Source: Leucocoprinus leucothites (taxonomy: Eukaryota; Basidiomycota; Agaricomycetes; Agaricales; Agaricaceae). From it: DNA of 64,000 nt. The DNA lies in contig JAACJO010000007.1 in NCBI GenBank assembly GCA_013368445.1, positions 310,001-374,000 on the forward strand. Reading direction: 5' to 3'. Numbering within the stretch: position 1 is the first letter of the stretch; each line of letters begins with the position of its first letter. Of this stretch, positions 36,629 through 47,511 are shown piece by piece. Under the pieces are notes generated by a model. The model ran no database searches. It was not told the origin of the DNA and saw only the letters and a list, made by a program, of their open reading frames with translations. Position numbers and translations under genes: made by a program.

Positions 36629-37330
36629 ACCTTCCAGCACTCTTTTCATCCTATCATGTCCTACTGTAGCCAATCCGCACCTCGAGGTTTTGTCCGAGTG
36701 CTTCTTGTTCTCAATTATACCATTTAAGGCCTGGGCTTCTGCGGAACCCACACTCCGGGATTCAAACTTCCTATAATAAATGTGGCTATCAGACACGCTA
36801 GTTAATCCGATAGCCTACTCGAAGGAAGGGAATATCATATTTTAAGAAAACCCTGTGTTAAGTAGATCGGAGTGTTTTGGCCAAGTCTCAGCTGAACTTC
36901 GCCATCCGCTTTGGGGTTCACGAAGAGCCCTCAAAGCCTCAGTACTCAGTAGTAACCCAGCGTATGCCAACAGACACTTCAAGGCAAGTATTGATGCTGG
37001 ATATCCTTCCGCCGCTCTTACTCGCTCGCCTGGAACCTCGTGTTGAGGCTGTCGTAGTGCCACTCGCCTGATGGTGTAACCTCAGTCAGAATTCGGTAAG
37101 GTTGATCTGTGCAGGCCGCATATGCTGTATGTTGGCTATGAACACTACTTTACAAGGTTAGAAGGATCTGTGTTGTGTTATTATTCACTTTATCTCGGCT
37201 ACTCGTATTCCATGACCGTGGGACGCCGCGTCATAGCATCATCCACCCTGAATTAGATCCCTACTTTCACCATTCACCGCCATTTGCTTGGACTGAAGTC
37301 AACTCCCAATTCTGACCCCTTGCTTTCAGC
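36629..37330. other. Intergenic region with an unexplained open block
   Basis: 702 bp between the SVIP-like gene and GPI2. Around 36842-37071 three frames (two plus, one minus) stay open for about 60-70 codons each although flanking DNA is stop-rich. No start, splice partner or known motif fits, so I do not call a gene. It may be a gene remnant. Confidence 0.3.
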
Positions 37331-38542
37331 ATGGAGCAAGAACAGGTCGAATGGGAAAAGGTTCTCTGGAAAACACAAGGTTTTGAGGATAATTATATCC
37401 ATCCTCGGTATTTCCTAGAGTCTTTGAGGAAGAACCGTGAGTCCCATAGCCAACCATCCCGCTACTAAGCGGACATTGAGTCTTCCATCTCTCGTTATCA
37501 CAGCCAATTTCACACCCTACACATACTATTCACTGTTGTTGCTTACATGTGCAATAACTCAACATGTCTCGGCGATATTTATTATTATGGGTATTTTCCT
37601 GCAACTGAGGGAGGGTTCCCTCAACCCGCGTGGATTGCTGTGGGCCTCTATAGGTGCCTTTTGTGTCGGCTACGGTTGTTGGAGCTTTCTTGACTCTTGG
37701 AATCCCTCCGTGCCTCTTCATAACCGCAAAGCTGTTATGGAAAAGCGTGAGGTCCGATCCGACTATAAGTTATTTCCCGCTAATCTCTTCGTCGTAGACC
37801 TCAAGGCTCTCAAATCCTCTATACTCGTCTTTCTTTCCTTGATGTCTCTCTCTCCTGTTTTGCGAACACTGACTGCGGCAACCTCGCCCGACTCGATCTG
37901 GGCTTTGTCCGCAATTCTGTTCTCCTTGAATATGCTACTAGCAGACTATAGCGCCATGCCAACAAATGAACACGGTCAAGCACGGTGAGAACTTCGGGAT
38001 CTATCTCTGTAAACGGACGCTAATGCTCGCTGGGCCGTTGATTTTTTTTTTGCTCCAACCAATTCAGTCTCTCGTCGGTTCTCTCAATGAATGCTGCCAT
38101 ATCGGGCTCAGTCGTGCTAGCATCCCGCTTATCGACAGATATGTCGGTCTTTGCTCTCGTCCTCTGTTCAGTCGTCGCTTTTGCATTTTTCCCGTTGCTC
38201 CGCCGACTGATTCAAGTGAGTTACCACATCGCTTTTTTTACCCCCTTTCAATGATTTGCTAATTTTCTGGTCCTTTAGGCAACTTCTACGATTGCATGGG
38301 TGGCTTTGACATTGGTGCTAGGTGCTTCTGCCGTGGTCCTTGCCTCATATGTCTCCGACACATTCATGTACCTTTCGGGGTTCGCGCTAGTTGTAATCAC
38401 CTTCGTGGCACCTGCCATCCTGATGTGGGCGCAAAAATTCAAAAAGTGAGTCTAGGTGATGATAGCGTCACCCCGGTTTTCTCAAACCTCCCCTAGCGAG
38501 ATTCGAGGCCCTTGGGACGTTGCCGTTCCAATTGTAAGCTAG
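37331..38542 (+). CDS. GPI2: GPI2 / PIG-C subunit of GPI-GlcNAc transferase
   Basis: GPI2 is part of the ER complex that transfers GlcNAc to phosphatidylinositol, the first step of GPI-anchor synthesis. Exon 1 (37331-37436) gives MEQEQVEWEKVLWKTQGFED then NYIHPRYFLESLRKN; the next exon continues PNFTPYTYYSLLLLTCAITQ HVSAIFI, which is the conserved PIG-C opening. More TM stretches follow: GLLWASIGAFCVGYGCWSFL, LKSSILVFLSLMSLSPVLRT, TSPDSIWALSAILFSLNMLL, VFALVLCSVVAFAFFPLLRR and VALTLVLGASAVVLASYVSD. The last intron restores FKNEIRGPWDVAVPIVS, the typical C-terminal RGPWDxAxP motif. About 300 residues, normal for the family. The two GH16 enzymes in this window have GPI-like tails, but there is no linkage beyond chance proximity. 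Confidence 0.93.
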
Positions 38543-38874
38543 GCACTCGTCGGTCAAATGTATATTTATTTGGAGTCGGCGGATATAGGTTATGTAAATC
38601 ATGATTTTGGGCAGTGTCAGGATCGCAGTATTTACATCAAGATATCATTATTTGTACAAGATTCGAAAGCACTATGTACAGCAAAGCGGCTAGGATAATC
38701 TGTATAATGCACAAGACAGTCTAGGGGCAAAAGAACTAAAAGATGTTGTGATATGTAGTATTAGTACACCGTTCCTCCATGCAAGTCGGGAAAGAGATTA
38801 AGAGTGTTACAAGAAAGTGGCAAATGTTATCTGGATTACGAGCAGCATATCATTATCTTTAGGCTCTTCAAGTT
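38543..38874. other. Convergent 3' flanks of GPI2 and bZIP genes
   Basis: 332 bp of A/T-rich DNA between two stop codons on opposite strands. I see no gene. Confidence 0.4.
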
Positions 38875-40367
38875 TCAACAGTGGTCGGCAATATCGAGGT
38901 CATCATCGCTCCCTCGTCGTCGGGAGCCAAGGCCAATTCCTCGAGCCTCCAACACATCGTGTGCGACGCGTGCAGCGGTTTCTGTCGATTTTTTCGTCCG
39001 TGTGCGAGTGCGCCTGAGAGCACCGAAAGCTTGGGCTTTGATAACGGCAACAGTACAGGATATTGCGGGTACAACTGGGGAAAGCGATCGAGAAGAGCGC
39101 AATGTAATGCTTCTACGTGAGCAAAAGCAAGGGTCAAAATATGAAGCAGAATCACCGTCACTACTGCCACGCTCTTGTTGAGTCTCACTGGCGCTCCCAG
39201 GTCGTGCCAGTGGCAGCACTGGGCGATCTGGCATCGAAATTGGCTGTCGAGATCCGAGGCGGTAGCGGACCGTATCCGCACCGGGAACGACGGAAATATC
39301 TGCTGTTCCGCCATGAAGGGTCATCTCATTGCTGTGTGAGGAGCGACGAAAAGAGTCCTGCGCAAGGGTTGGATCTGAGAACGCATATTGATATGATGCT
39401 GAAGGCATTGTCGTAGATGACGCGGAGCTTGGCGTCGTTGAGGTAGGCGACAAGGAACGACTCTCCGGGAACCGGTCGCCATTGAAGGAAAACGAGGCAG
39501 CCTCAAAATTTCCGAGGTTGAGTTTGTGATCATCATTGGAAAACCGAGCAACGTAAGACATCTAAGGGATACCAGTCAGCATGCCATTCAAAGACCAATG
39601 TTCAGACGTAGGTGGCATATGGAAGGCCTTCATCTTCGTTCCGTCTTTGTGAATGCCAGTGGCTACGAAGACGAAGAGGATGTAGCTCTGTCCATCGAGA
39701 GAGGGGCAAGTAGGAAACAATAATTGACCTTCTCGACCCTTTGACTAAGGCAATGAGAGCCGTCACCGGTGACTTCGCCCTCGTGGAAGGACAATGGATT
39801 GCCTGTGGCCGAAAACTCCTGCTGGCTACTGTACGCGGACTGGGGTGTTGGTGTATCATCGGAGGACCGGTAAGCTATGCCTTCGAGGCTATATGGACCT
39901 ATCTGCGAGGCCATTTGTGGGGCAAGCGCACTATGGTGTGTGTTAAGTGGCGAGAAGGACGGGGAGGATATATCGTCTGTGTCAGGCGTCGGGCCAGCTC
40001 TCCGGTTCTCCCAAAGGTCGCGCCAAAAGTGGTCGCGCTCTCTACATTGATGTTGTAGACGAAGGATTTCTTGTCGAGCATCTTGCAGCTCAGCACGGGA
40101 GTCCCGCCAGGATTCCTGCAGTTGTAAAACTACGGACTCGAGGCTGGTGACTAGACAAAAAATTAGCACAAAATCTGATTATCGACTTGGGAACGAGCCT
40201 GTTTCTTCGAGCGTAGCTATATAGTTGGCCCGACGAGCTCTGAAAGCCGCTTGTGCATCTGCGTTCTTCTTCTTACGTAGAGCAATATCAGATAGACGGG
40301 AGTTGGTATCATCACTGGTATTTTTTGGATTGGCAGAGGAGGGGGAGGAACGAGGAGACTTGGGCAT
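38875..40367 (-). CDS. bZIP transcription factor, AP-1/Yap-like basic region
   Basis: The first ATG is at 40367 (MPKSPRSSPSSANPKN). The basic region RKKKNADAQAAFRARRANYI begins about 30 residues in and has the N-x-x-A-Q-x-x-F-R pattern of the fungal AP-1/Yap/Pap1 group. Splicing continues the zipper: TSLESVVLQLQESWRDSRAE then LQDARQEILRLQHQCRERDH, with Leu/Val heptads. The middle is Ser/Pro/Tyr-rich. The later part holds ELTL-type text (here NEMTLHGGTADISVVPG then DTVRYRLGSR) and a basic C-terminus VIKAQAFGALRRTRTRTKKS then AHDVLEARGIGLGSRRRG, both of which I know as recurring in basidiomycete bZIP proteins of this type. Exons near 39600-39750 are short; the junction chosen (LPYATY to MSYVARFS) keeps frame but is less sure. 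No Yap-type Cys-rich domains are seen, so oxidative-stress sensing cannot be assumed. Confidence 0.82.
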
Positions 40368-40930
40368 TGTGAAAGGATTGTCGAAAGGCAAAGGCGAAGA
40401 GGGTGGTAATTTAAAATGCCACGGAAAAAGAACTTAGAATAGCGGACACGAGGGAGGGAGGGTCCGCGGCCCTTGAAACGCCCGCTGTACTTAGCCGATA
40501 TTATGGATAATTTAAGTTTGGGCTGAAGGGATGCGGCGCTCAGACTGACAGGGCTTTCGAGAAGCAGACTGGGGCCTGAAAGGAACTTCGCCTACGGCAA
40601 TTATCTCCATTGGACCCTACACGCCCTCTTCTTGGTCCAAATCCACGCAAATTTTCACTCAGATCTATCGTCGGTCAACTCCGGTAAATATCTTGGTTTT
40701 CGGCTCATTGAGTGAGATCTGCCCCCAGAATCTCGACCCTTAAGCCCACAACGTGCACGAGCCTCACGCTCTATTTCTCACTGCAATGTCCGTGAAATCA
40801 TTTTAGGACGAATTAGAGCTAGAAGGCAAAAAGTCATGTCGGATGCTGGATTGGTTTTTGAGTCCATGTGATCGCACACCGGTTGCCAATGCCCCTTCAT
40901 TGAAACCCATCGAACGGGTCTGGCAAGAAT
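40368..40930. promoter_or_regulatory. bZIP promoter and APC4 3' flank
   Basis: 563 bp between the bZIP start and the APC4 stop, both minus strand. A G-rich/C-rich tract GGAGGGAGGGTCCGCGG lies at about 40452-40470, some 85-100 bp upstream of the bZIP ATG. I see no gene here. Confidence 0.35.
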
Positions 40931-43900
40931 TCATGATATCCTCCCATCATCCGCAACTTCCATATCTTCCACCTCTCCTTCTAAATCAAACGACTCCATC
41001 GCTGTACCAGAACTGTCAAGAACGCAGGCTACTCTCCGTCCAACCCTGCCATTGACCGCCATTGAAAAACTTGGGCTGTTGCCATTCCGGATAATGCGTC
41101 GCCTTTCTATTGCGTATAAGGAGGAGCCGAGCTTTGACATACAGATTAGGATGATCTCAGCCAGTAAAAACGTCGGGACAAACCTCGCCACTTCTCCAGA
41201 GGCCCCAAGTATAGTCCATCAAATCTTCGCGGAAGCCTTTTACGTACTTTGCAAGCTCCAGTTCCTGATATCCTACGTCGACATAGTTGACAGTAGCTAT
41301 AGATGCAGAGGCTTGGGACGTTGAGCGTGACAGCAGGGTCAAGTTGGACTGTTGATACTCACAACCGGCAGATTGAGACCGGTAGATCACGACGAGATGT
41401 TCGTCGTCAAAGAAGTCAAAGTCGAGGAGATCAACCATATCGTGTTCCTCATCTTCGGATAGATGGCATTGAAGAGCTCCGACGTATATGTGGGTCGGCA
41501 AGATGCTTCCTTCTGCACCAAAATGTATGCGAGCGAGTAATACTGGCAAGAAAGGTAAATGATATCATCATTGAGAGATTGAAAACCTAGGCTTACACAA
41601 GGTTTTATCTTCTGAACATAAGGTTGCTAAGTACTGAATCACTTCGTCATCCTGTCAAGGAATAATGGTCAGGATGAAGCCATATCTGCCCAATGAATTA
41701 CCCCTCACCTGAATTGATGAAATCCGTTCTCGGATTTTTCTAGTAGCATGAGTCCGGCCCTGGTGTTCCGGTTGGTGAATGTCACATTCGATCGAAAGAT
41801 GCTCGTCTGAAACGACAGCAGAGCGAGATGCTGCTGCTGCTGCACGCGCAAAGATGCGTTGGCACCGAATTGCCAACTCTTGGACTAAGGCATCAAGATT
41901 CCGGTCGAGATGGCTGAGATCCTTACGCATCCCATTCTGGGAAATCCGATCAATAATGCATTCAGGGTGACGTAGATAACTCACAGCTTGCCAGTCCAAT
42001 CGCCCAGGATCTCCTGCCACGTTACGGATTTGCTCCAAAACGAGATTGATGGGGCGTGTATCCTCTGTAGGAATCCCAAGATCACGAGGTGTGAACTGTG
42101 GAACTGGCCCAATAAACCACTTGTCGATAGAGCTCACGACTAGCCCGGACATAAGGTAGGCGTTGGCCTCTAAAATATCATGTCTAGGAATAGCATGTGC
42201 ATCATTGGAAGGGTTTGCATTTGCGATTTCTGTGAAAGCAGTCAGGAGTGCAGGACAGCCGAATACATTCATGGGTGACCTACCAAACCTCAACCAAGAA
42301 ATAAACTCCCGAAAACGGGTGAATTCTTTGCGAGCAATCACCGATAACCATGAAGCACAGGTGACACCTCGTGTTGCTGAATCCAATGTGCTCGATATGT
42401 CATCAAAAGATAGCTCGAAAATGCGATATTGGGGTCTACATCCTGTCAGATAAATAAAGGTATAGAAGGCAGAGACAGCTTACAGAAGCGACCAGCCTTG
42501 AACTTCTTCCAGAATCAGATGAAGCCGCTGGAGTGCGGGAGCTAGTCGCTTCTCCGTATAGTCACGCAGTTTTCCAAGCGACTCTGTCATGGACGCCTCC
42601 CATTTCTGTATGCTCTGCTATTGGTCAGAAAGACTCCAATGGCATGTAATGAAGCGGCTTACTCTTTCAGTCATTTGCTCCCCGCTTCCTAAAAAATCAG
42701 CCAGGGCATCAGATGCTCTACCTGTGACGAGAAGACAGGTTAAGTCAAGGATAGCCGTTGATTCCTCCTCTGAAAGCGATCAGTCTAGTTTGCCAGAGAT
42801 TTTTAAGAAAAATCCACTTACGACCATATTGCTCTTTTTGCTTTGTTTCCAGTGAACGCATCCAGCGAGGTCCCCACTCTCGTGCGCCGTTGTTAGTTTC
42901 AGACCCAAACCAGATGGAGCGCATCTCTCTGACCACGCGCATCGCATACCAAGTTAGATCTCGCGCAGCGGAGGCTAATTGAGAGAGCTCTCGACAAAAT
43001 CGCCGCCTAATGAGCGGAATGTCTATGTGAACAGCATGTATGGGTGTCAACTCAGATGAATCGTTAGATGGTCTGGTGACATAAGCGAGGAGTATCGAGG
43101 GAGACGGTGAGGGAGCGAATAGCGAGCGCATGTAGAACCTATCGCCAATGTGTATCCGCCCCAGGGGGAAAGCGCCATCTTGGTAAAGCGAGAGGCAGCC
43201 GTTGTAATTAGCTACGACCAGAAGACTGTCCTTATTGGCATCGGATTCATCAGATGTGTTTTCACCCGCCTGCGGCCGATGCCCGGAAGGGAAAATAGAG
43301 GCAAGAAGGGGATCAGACACAAGTGTCGGCCAGTCACGGATGGTATCTGGAAGTTGGTTTTGGCGAGGTGCTCGCGTTTGTGAACCTTGAAAAGCAAAGA
43401 TGTCGGTTGCGCTGAATACTCATGAGGAAACAACCTTGGTGATGGGCTTATGTACGGCGAACCTAAGTTTGTCGTTTTCATCAGGTAGGGTATCCAGAAG
43501 TGGAAGATTTTTTAAGATTGAGAGAGAAGAACCTGTCTGATACTTGTTCAGAAGGGCTTAGCTGGATGAACACACAACTCACAATAAGTCCGTTTCGCTT
43601 GAATATGTCAGGTATCGTCTCGCGAATAGTTATTTTTTCGTTTTCCAGCCACCAGATACCACTTGCTCTGTCTTGTTTTCTCATGTGCGGGAGATAATTA
43701 TTTTCAACAGGTAGGCTGAGCATCTTCTTTCCATCTTGAATAGAATGGATGGTAACCGTTGGTGGGTCATACAAAACAGCGACGCTTTGCCCTACGGGGC
43801 ACATTAAGTTCAAGTCGCTAATACGCATTGTACACCAGGCGTACCATCTGGGCTCCAAGCCAAATCAACGACGTAAGCGCTATCCATATCCTCCCCAACC

Positions 43901-44076
43901 TCGACTTCCCAGATTTTCGTCCCTTGGGTTGTATTCCAGAGACTGATTCGATCTAATGATCCAAGCCTTGATATCAAAACAACAAGGTCCTTGTCTAAGC
44001 AGCATGATGAGGGGAGAATACGACATGGCGTCGGCGTCTGGAAGTTTGCTAGGGTATTAAAGGCAGTTGTCGACAT
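40931..44076 (-). CDS. APC4: Anaphase-promoting complex subunit 4
   Basis: APC4 is a scaffold subunit of the APC/C ubiquitin ligase that degrades securin and cyclins. The start MSTTAFNTLANFQTPTPCRI at 44076 leads into the N-terminal WD40 domain: LDKDLVVLISRLGSLDRISL, WEVEVGEDMDSAYVVDLAWS then PDG, and LNLMCPVGQSVAVLYDPPTV. The central helical 'APC4' region follows, with LDLTCLLVTGRASDALADFL-type text near 42690-42750, RQFREFISWLRFGRSP near 42290, VLEQIRNVAGDPGRLDWQAV and IASRSxx-like helices. The C-terminus ends with beta-rich text including DFFDDEHLVVIYR and VEDMEVADDGRIS. The length (about 800 residues) and order match the family. About a dozen exons; I did not resolve each junction. Confidence 0.85.
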
Positions 44077-44329
44077 TTCAGGTAGTTGGGATAAGAAGGG
44101 ATCAATTGCAGGAGAGGTATGGATTGGCTTGTAACATAGAAGAAATGTCCTATATGGTCTACATGTAACTTCCGAGAACTAGGTCGGTCCCCACTGGATC
44201 ACCGGCAACTTAGCTTATTAGTCACGTGCGAGAAATTTATGGTCAACTGGATAGTTCTGAATTCGAGACCAGCTTTACCTCAACTAATCAACGTTGCAAC
44301 ACTTGCCGCCCTTACTTGGACTTCAGAAG
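44077..44329. promoter_or_regulatory. Divergent promoter, APC4 / DRS1
   Basis: 253 bp between divergent start codons. It contains a CACGTG palindrome at 44223-44228 (about 107 bp from the DRS1 ATG and 147 bp from the APC4 ATG) and a CCAAT box on the minus strand (ATTGG at about 44124). Confidence 0.45.
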
Positions 44330-46963
44330 ATGATTGGAGAGTATATCATGACCATTGAATCTGACGAGGAGGATTTGTCATCCAAGTTGAATCCAAGAAT
44401 TCACCAAGACGAAACAAAACTCGATCCCGAGTTTGTTTTCGACCTCGCTGGGGATCCATATATCGAGTTCGGAAGCGGTGCATTAACGGAAGACTTGGTT
44501 AAATCGGGCTCGAAGCCAGTTCGTACACAAAATTTATCCTGAAAAATGGCCACTGGTGAACTTTTTATTTTAGGTTCCAATATCCGTGGATGATATCATT
44601 GCCCGGCGGCGCCTGAGCTCAAAACGAAAGCGACCTGAAGCAGAAAGTGGAGAGGACGAATATTTGGATACCGAAGAAGATACCGTCAATACCGAGCTTG
44701 ATGAAGAGGACAGTAGCGATGGAAATACCGAGTCCTCGGACGATGAGGTGCTTGGGGAGAGCGACTTGGTTCCAGGCCAAGGCTCAGACAATAATCTACT
44801 CGGCACATCAGATGAAGAGGAAGGCATCCAAGAAGGAGAAAGTGTCGCTGGGGAATCTTTATCCGACGAAAGTGATTCCGAGGACGAAACCCAAGCAGAA
44901 CGAGAACGAAAGGCGGCATATTTTGATCAAGAAACGACGGCCTCTACCGGCCAACAAAACTCATTCCTGTCCATGAATTTATCCAGGCCGATCCTAAAGG
45001 CCCTTGCGAGCCTTGGCTTTAGTAAACCTACGCCTATCCAAGCCTCCACCATCCCTGTTGCATTACTAGGAAAAGACGTGGTGGGCAATGCGGTTACTGG
45101 TTCTGGAAAGACTGCAGCATTCACAATACCCATGATTGAACGTCTGCTGTATCGAGAAAAAGGCAAGAAAGCAGCAGCGACACGTTGTCTGATACTCGTG
45201 CCTACACGAGAGTTGGCGGTACAGTGTTACGAGGTTGGGACGAAACTATCCGTCCATACGGATATTCGCTTCTGTCTCATTGTAGGTATGAATAACCTAT
45301 TGTTATACATCCTAAAACTAACGCTCGGACGTGTAGGTGGACTATCCCTCAAGGGTCAAGAAGCTACGCTCCGTACGCGACCCGACGTTGTCATCGCCAC
45401 ACCGGGTCGTCTGATCGACCACATTCGCAATTCGCCTTCATTCTCCCTTGACGCACTTGATATCCTAGTCCTCGACGAGGCCGATAGGATGCTTTCAGAA
45501 GGTTTTGCCGATGAACTCACCGAAATCATCAACTCTTGTCCTCAATCGCGCCAGACAATGCTCTTCTCCGCTACAATGACAGACTCGGTAGATGAGCTCG
45601 TTAGAATGTCCCTCAACAAGCCGGTTAGACTGTTCGTGGACCCTAAACGGACGACCGCAAGAGGTCTTGTGCAAGAGTTTGTGCGTGTGCGAGCCGGCAA
45701 GGAAGCAGAGCGTTCTGCTATGTTGGTCACTCTTTGCAAACGCACTTTCCGGCACTGCACAATCATCTTCTTGCGCAGTAAGAAGCTAGCACATCAGATG
45801 CGAATAGTATTCAGCCTGCTCGGTATGAAATGTGAAGAACTGCACGGAGACCTTACTCAAGAACAGGTACGCTGTATTCAGAATTGGGCCACCATTAACA
45901 ACGCGAAACTGATTTACTCTCCAGCGTCTGAGGTCACTACAACTCTTCCGCGACGGCGCCGTTGATTTCTTATTGGCCACAGACCTTGCTGCACGCGGAT
46001 TGGACATAAAAGGCGTCGAAACAGTAATTAACTACGACATGCCGGCACAACTAGCGCAGTACTTGCACCGAGTGGGACGAACAGCTCGTGCTGGAGCTAA
46101 AGGACGGTGAGTATGGCGAGGCTTGGATTTTTATCTTCCAATCATGAAATATCTCTTACATTCACATCAGGTCGGTGACGCTAGTAGGGGAAACCGATCG
46201 AAAAATACTCAAAGCGGCCATCAAACACGCTGCTGCTGAGGATCAAGTCCGCCATCGCATGCTACCCGTCGAAGCCGTAAAACAATGGGCTGATAAACTT
46301 GTCGATCTGAAAGATGAGATATCTGAAGTTCTCCGCGAGGAGAAAGAAGAAAAACATTTACGCCAAGCGGAAATGGAGCTGAAAAAAGGTCAAAACATGG
46401 TCGAGCATCAGGACGAGATATTCTCGCGCCCCGCTCGGACCTGGTTCCAGACAGGAAAAGAGAAACAAAATGCACAAGGTTTGATCTATTGTCATCACCG
46501 CTTGCTTCACAAAAAAGTGTCTCAGATTTACTTTTAGCTAAAAGTAAACAAGAGCATGAGTCTGGTTCCAAGTTATCGACCAAACTGGCAAAGGCTAGTC
46601 TCGACGCCAACAAAGTAACTGTTCTCCATTTCATTCAGCCCTTTGTTACTCATACACTCCATTTTTCAGCCGAAACGTGACAAGCACTCGGGCCTAACAA
46701 GAAAAGCCAAGCGGCGGAAGCTGGCCATGGAGACAGACAACGAACTCGGGGATTCCATGTCCATCAACGCCGCCATTCGCTCAGCCAAAAAAGCCTCACG
46801 ACCCACCAAAATAGGCGTCCCTGAGCGGGTGAAACCTAAGAAAGGGAGCACGAAACCTCGCAAGAGTTCCTTTGATCAGGAGCTCACCAGTCGTGGCTCA
46901 AAACATACCAAGGCGAAACTCCCCCCAAAATCAAAAGTCAAAGGAAATCCGAAGCGTAGATGA
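44330..46963 (+). CDS. DRS1: DEAD-box RNA helicase DRS1 (DDX27), 60S assembly
   Basis: DRS1 is a nucleolar ATP-dependent RNA helicase needed for large-subunit pre-rRNA processing. Exon 1 (44330-44518) splices to 44574, giving [17 protein letters not shown] second Met at 44348 (MTIESDEED) is an equally good start. A long acidic stretch follows, then the Q motif [26 protein letters not shown], motif I TGSGKT, VPTRELA, TPGR, motif [10 protein letters not shown], motif [12 protein letters not shown], and after two more exons [20 protein letters not shown] and motif [12 protein letters not shown]. The tail is highly basic ([27 protein letters not shown]). The intron at about 45867-45925 is needed to join [11 protein letters not shown] to [11 protein letters not shown]. 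About 770 residues, standard for the family. No lesion seen. Confidence 0.94.
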
Positions 46964-47511
46964 TGAGCGGTGTGCGTCATTATTCCTGTCGTTTCACGCA
47001 CTTGGGTGGAAATTTTGAGAATTATGATAAGAGCGATAGGAACAACATTTCATGGATGCTTTAACGTCTGTCACCGGCCGTATGCTGGTAACTGTTCATG
47101 AAGAGTAATGTTTCTCCAGTATTTCGGGGGAATAAATCTCGTATTTCCTTGAGCTCTGTATATCTTGTTCCTTTGCCTTATATATATTCCCTTACATGAT
47201 TCGATGATATTGAGAACGTTAACGACAAGCAAACTTACAAAGCATCAGGGTATAACTAAGTCATAGGGAACATTGGGAAATTCAAATCGAGAAAGGATGG
47301 AAGAACTCCAGTGTGAAGGGAGGGGGGGTGCATGAAAGGAATGAAAGGAACGGTAGTCAATCCCGGGCATGAGTCGTCGAGACATGAAAGAGAGGTGTAA
47401 ATATGGGTAAATAGGGACAATGGGACGAAAAGGATGATGGAAGATGTAATAGAGCTGAAAGAATCGAAGGTGGTAATGACCGTAATCAGCAAGGGAGGTT
47501 GACGGGGATGA
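46964..47511. other. Convergent 3' flanks of DRS1 and RasGEF genes
   Basis: 548 bp between two stop codons on opposite strands. I see only scattered short frames and no RNA or repeat element. Confidence 0.4.
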
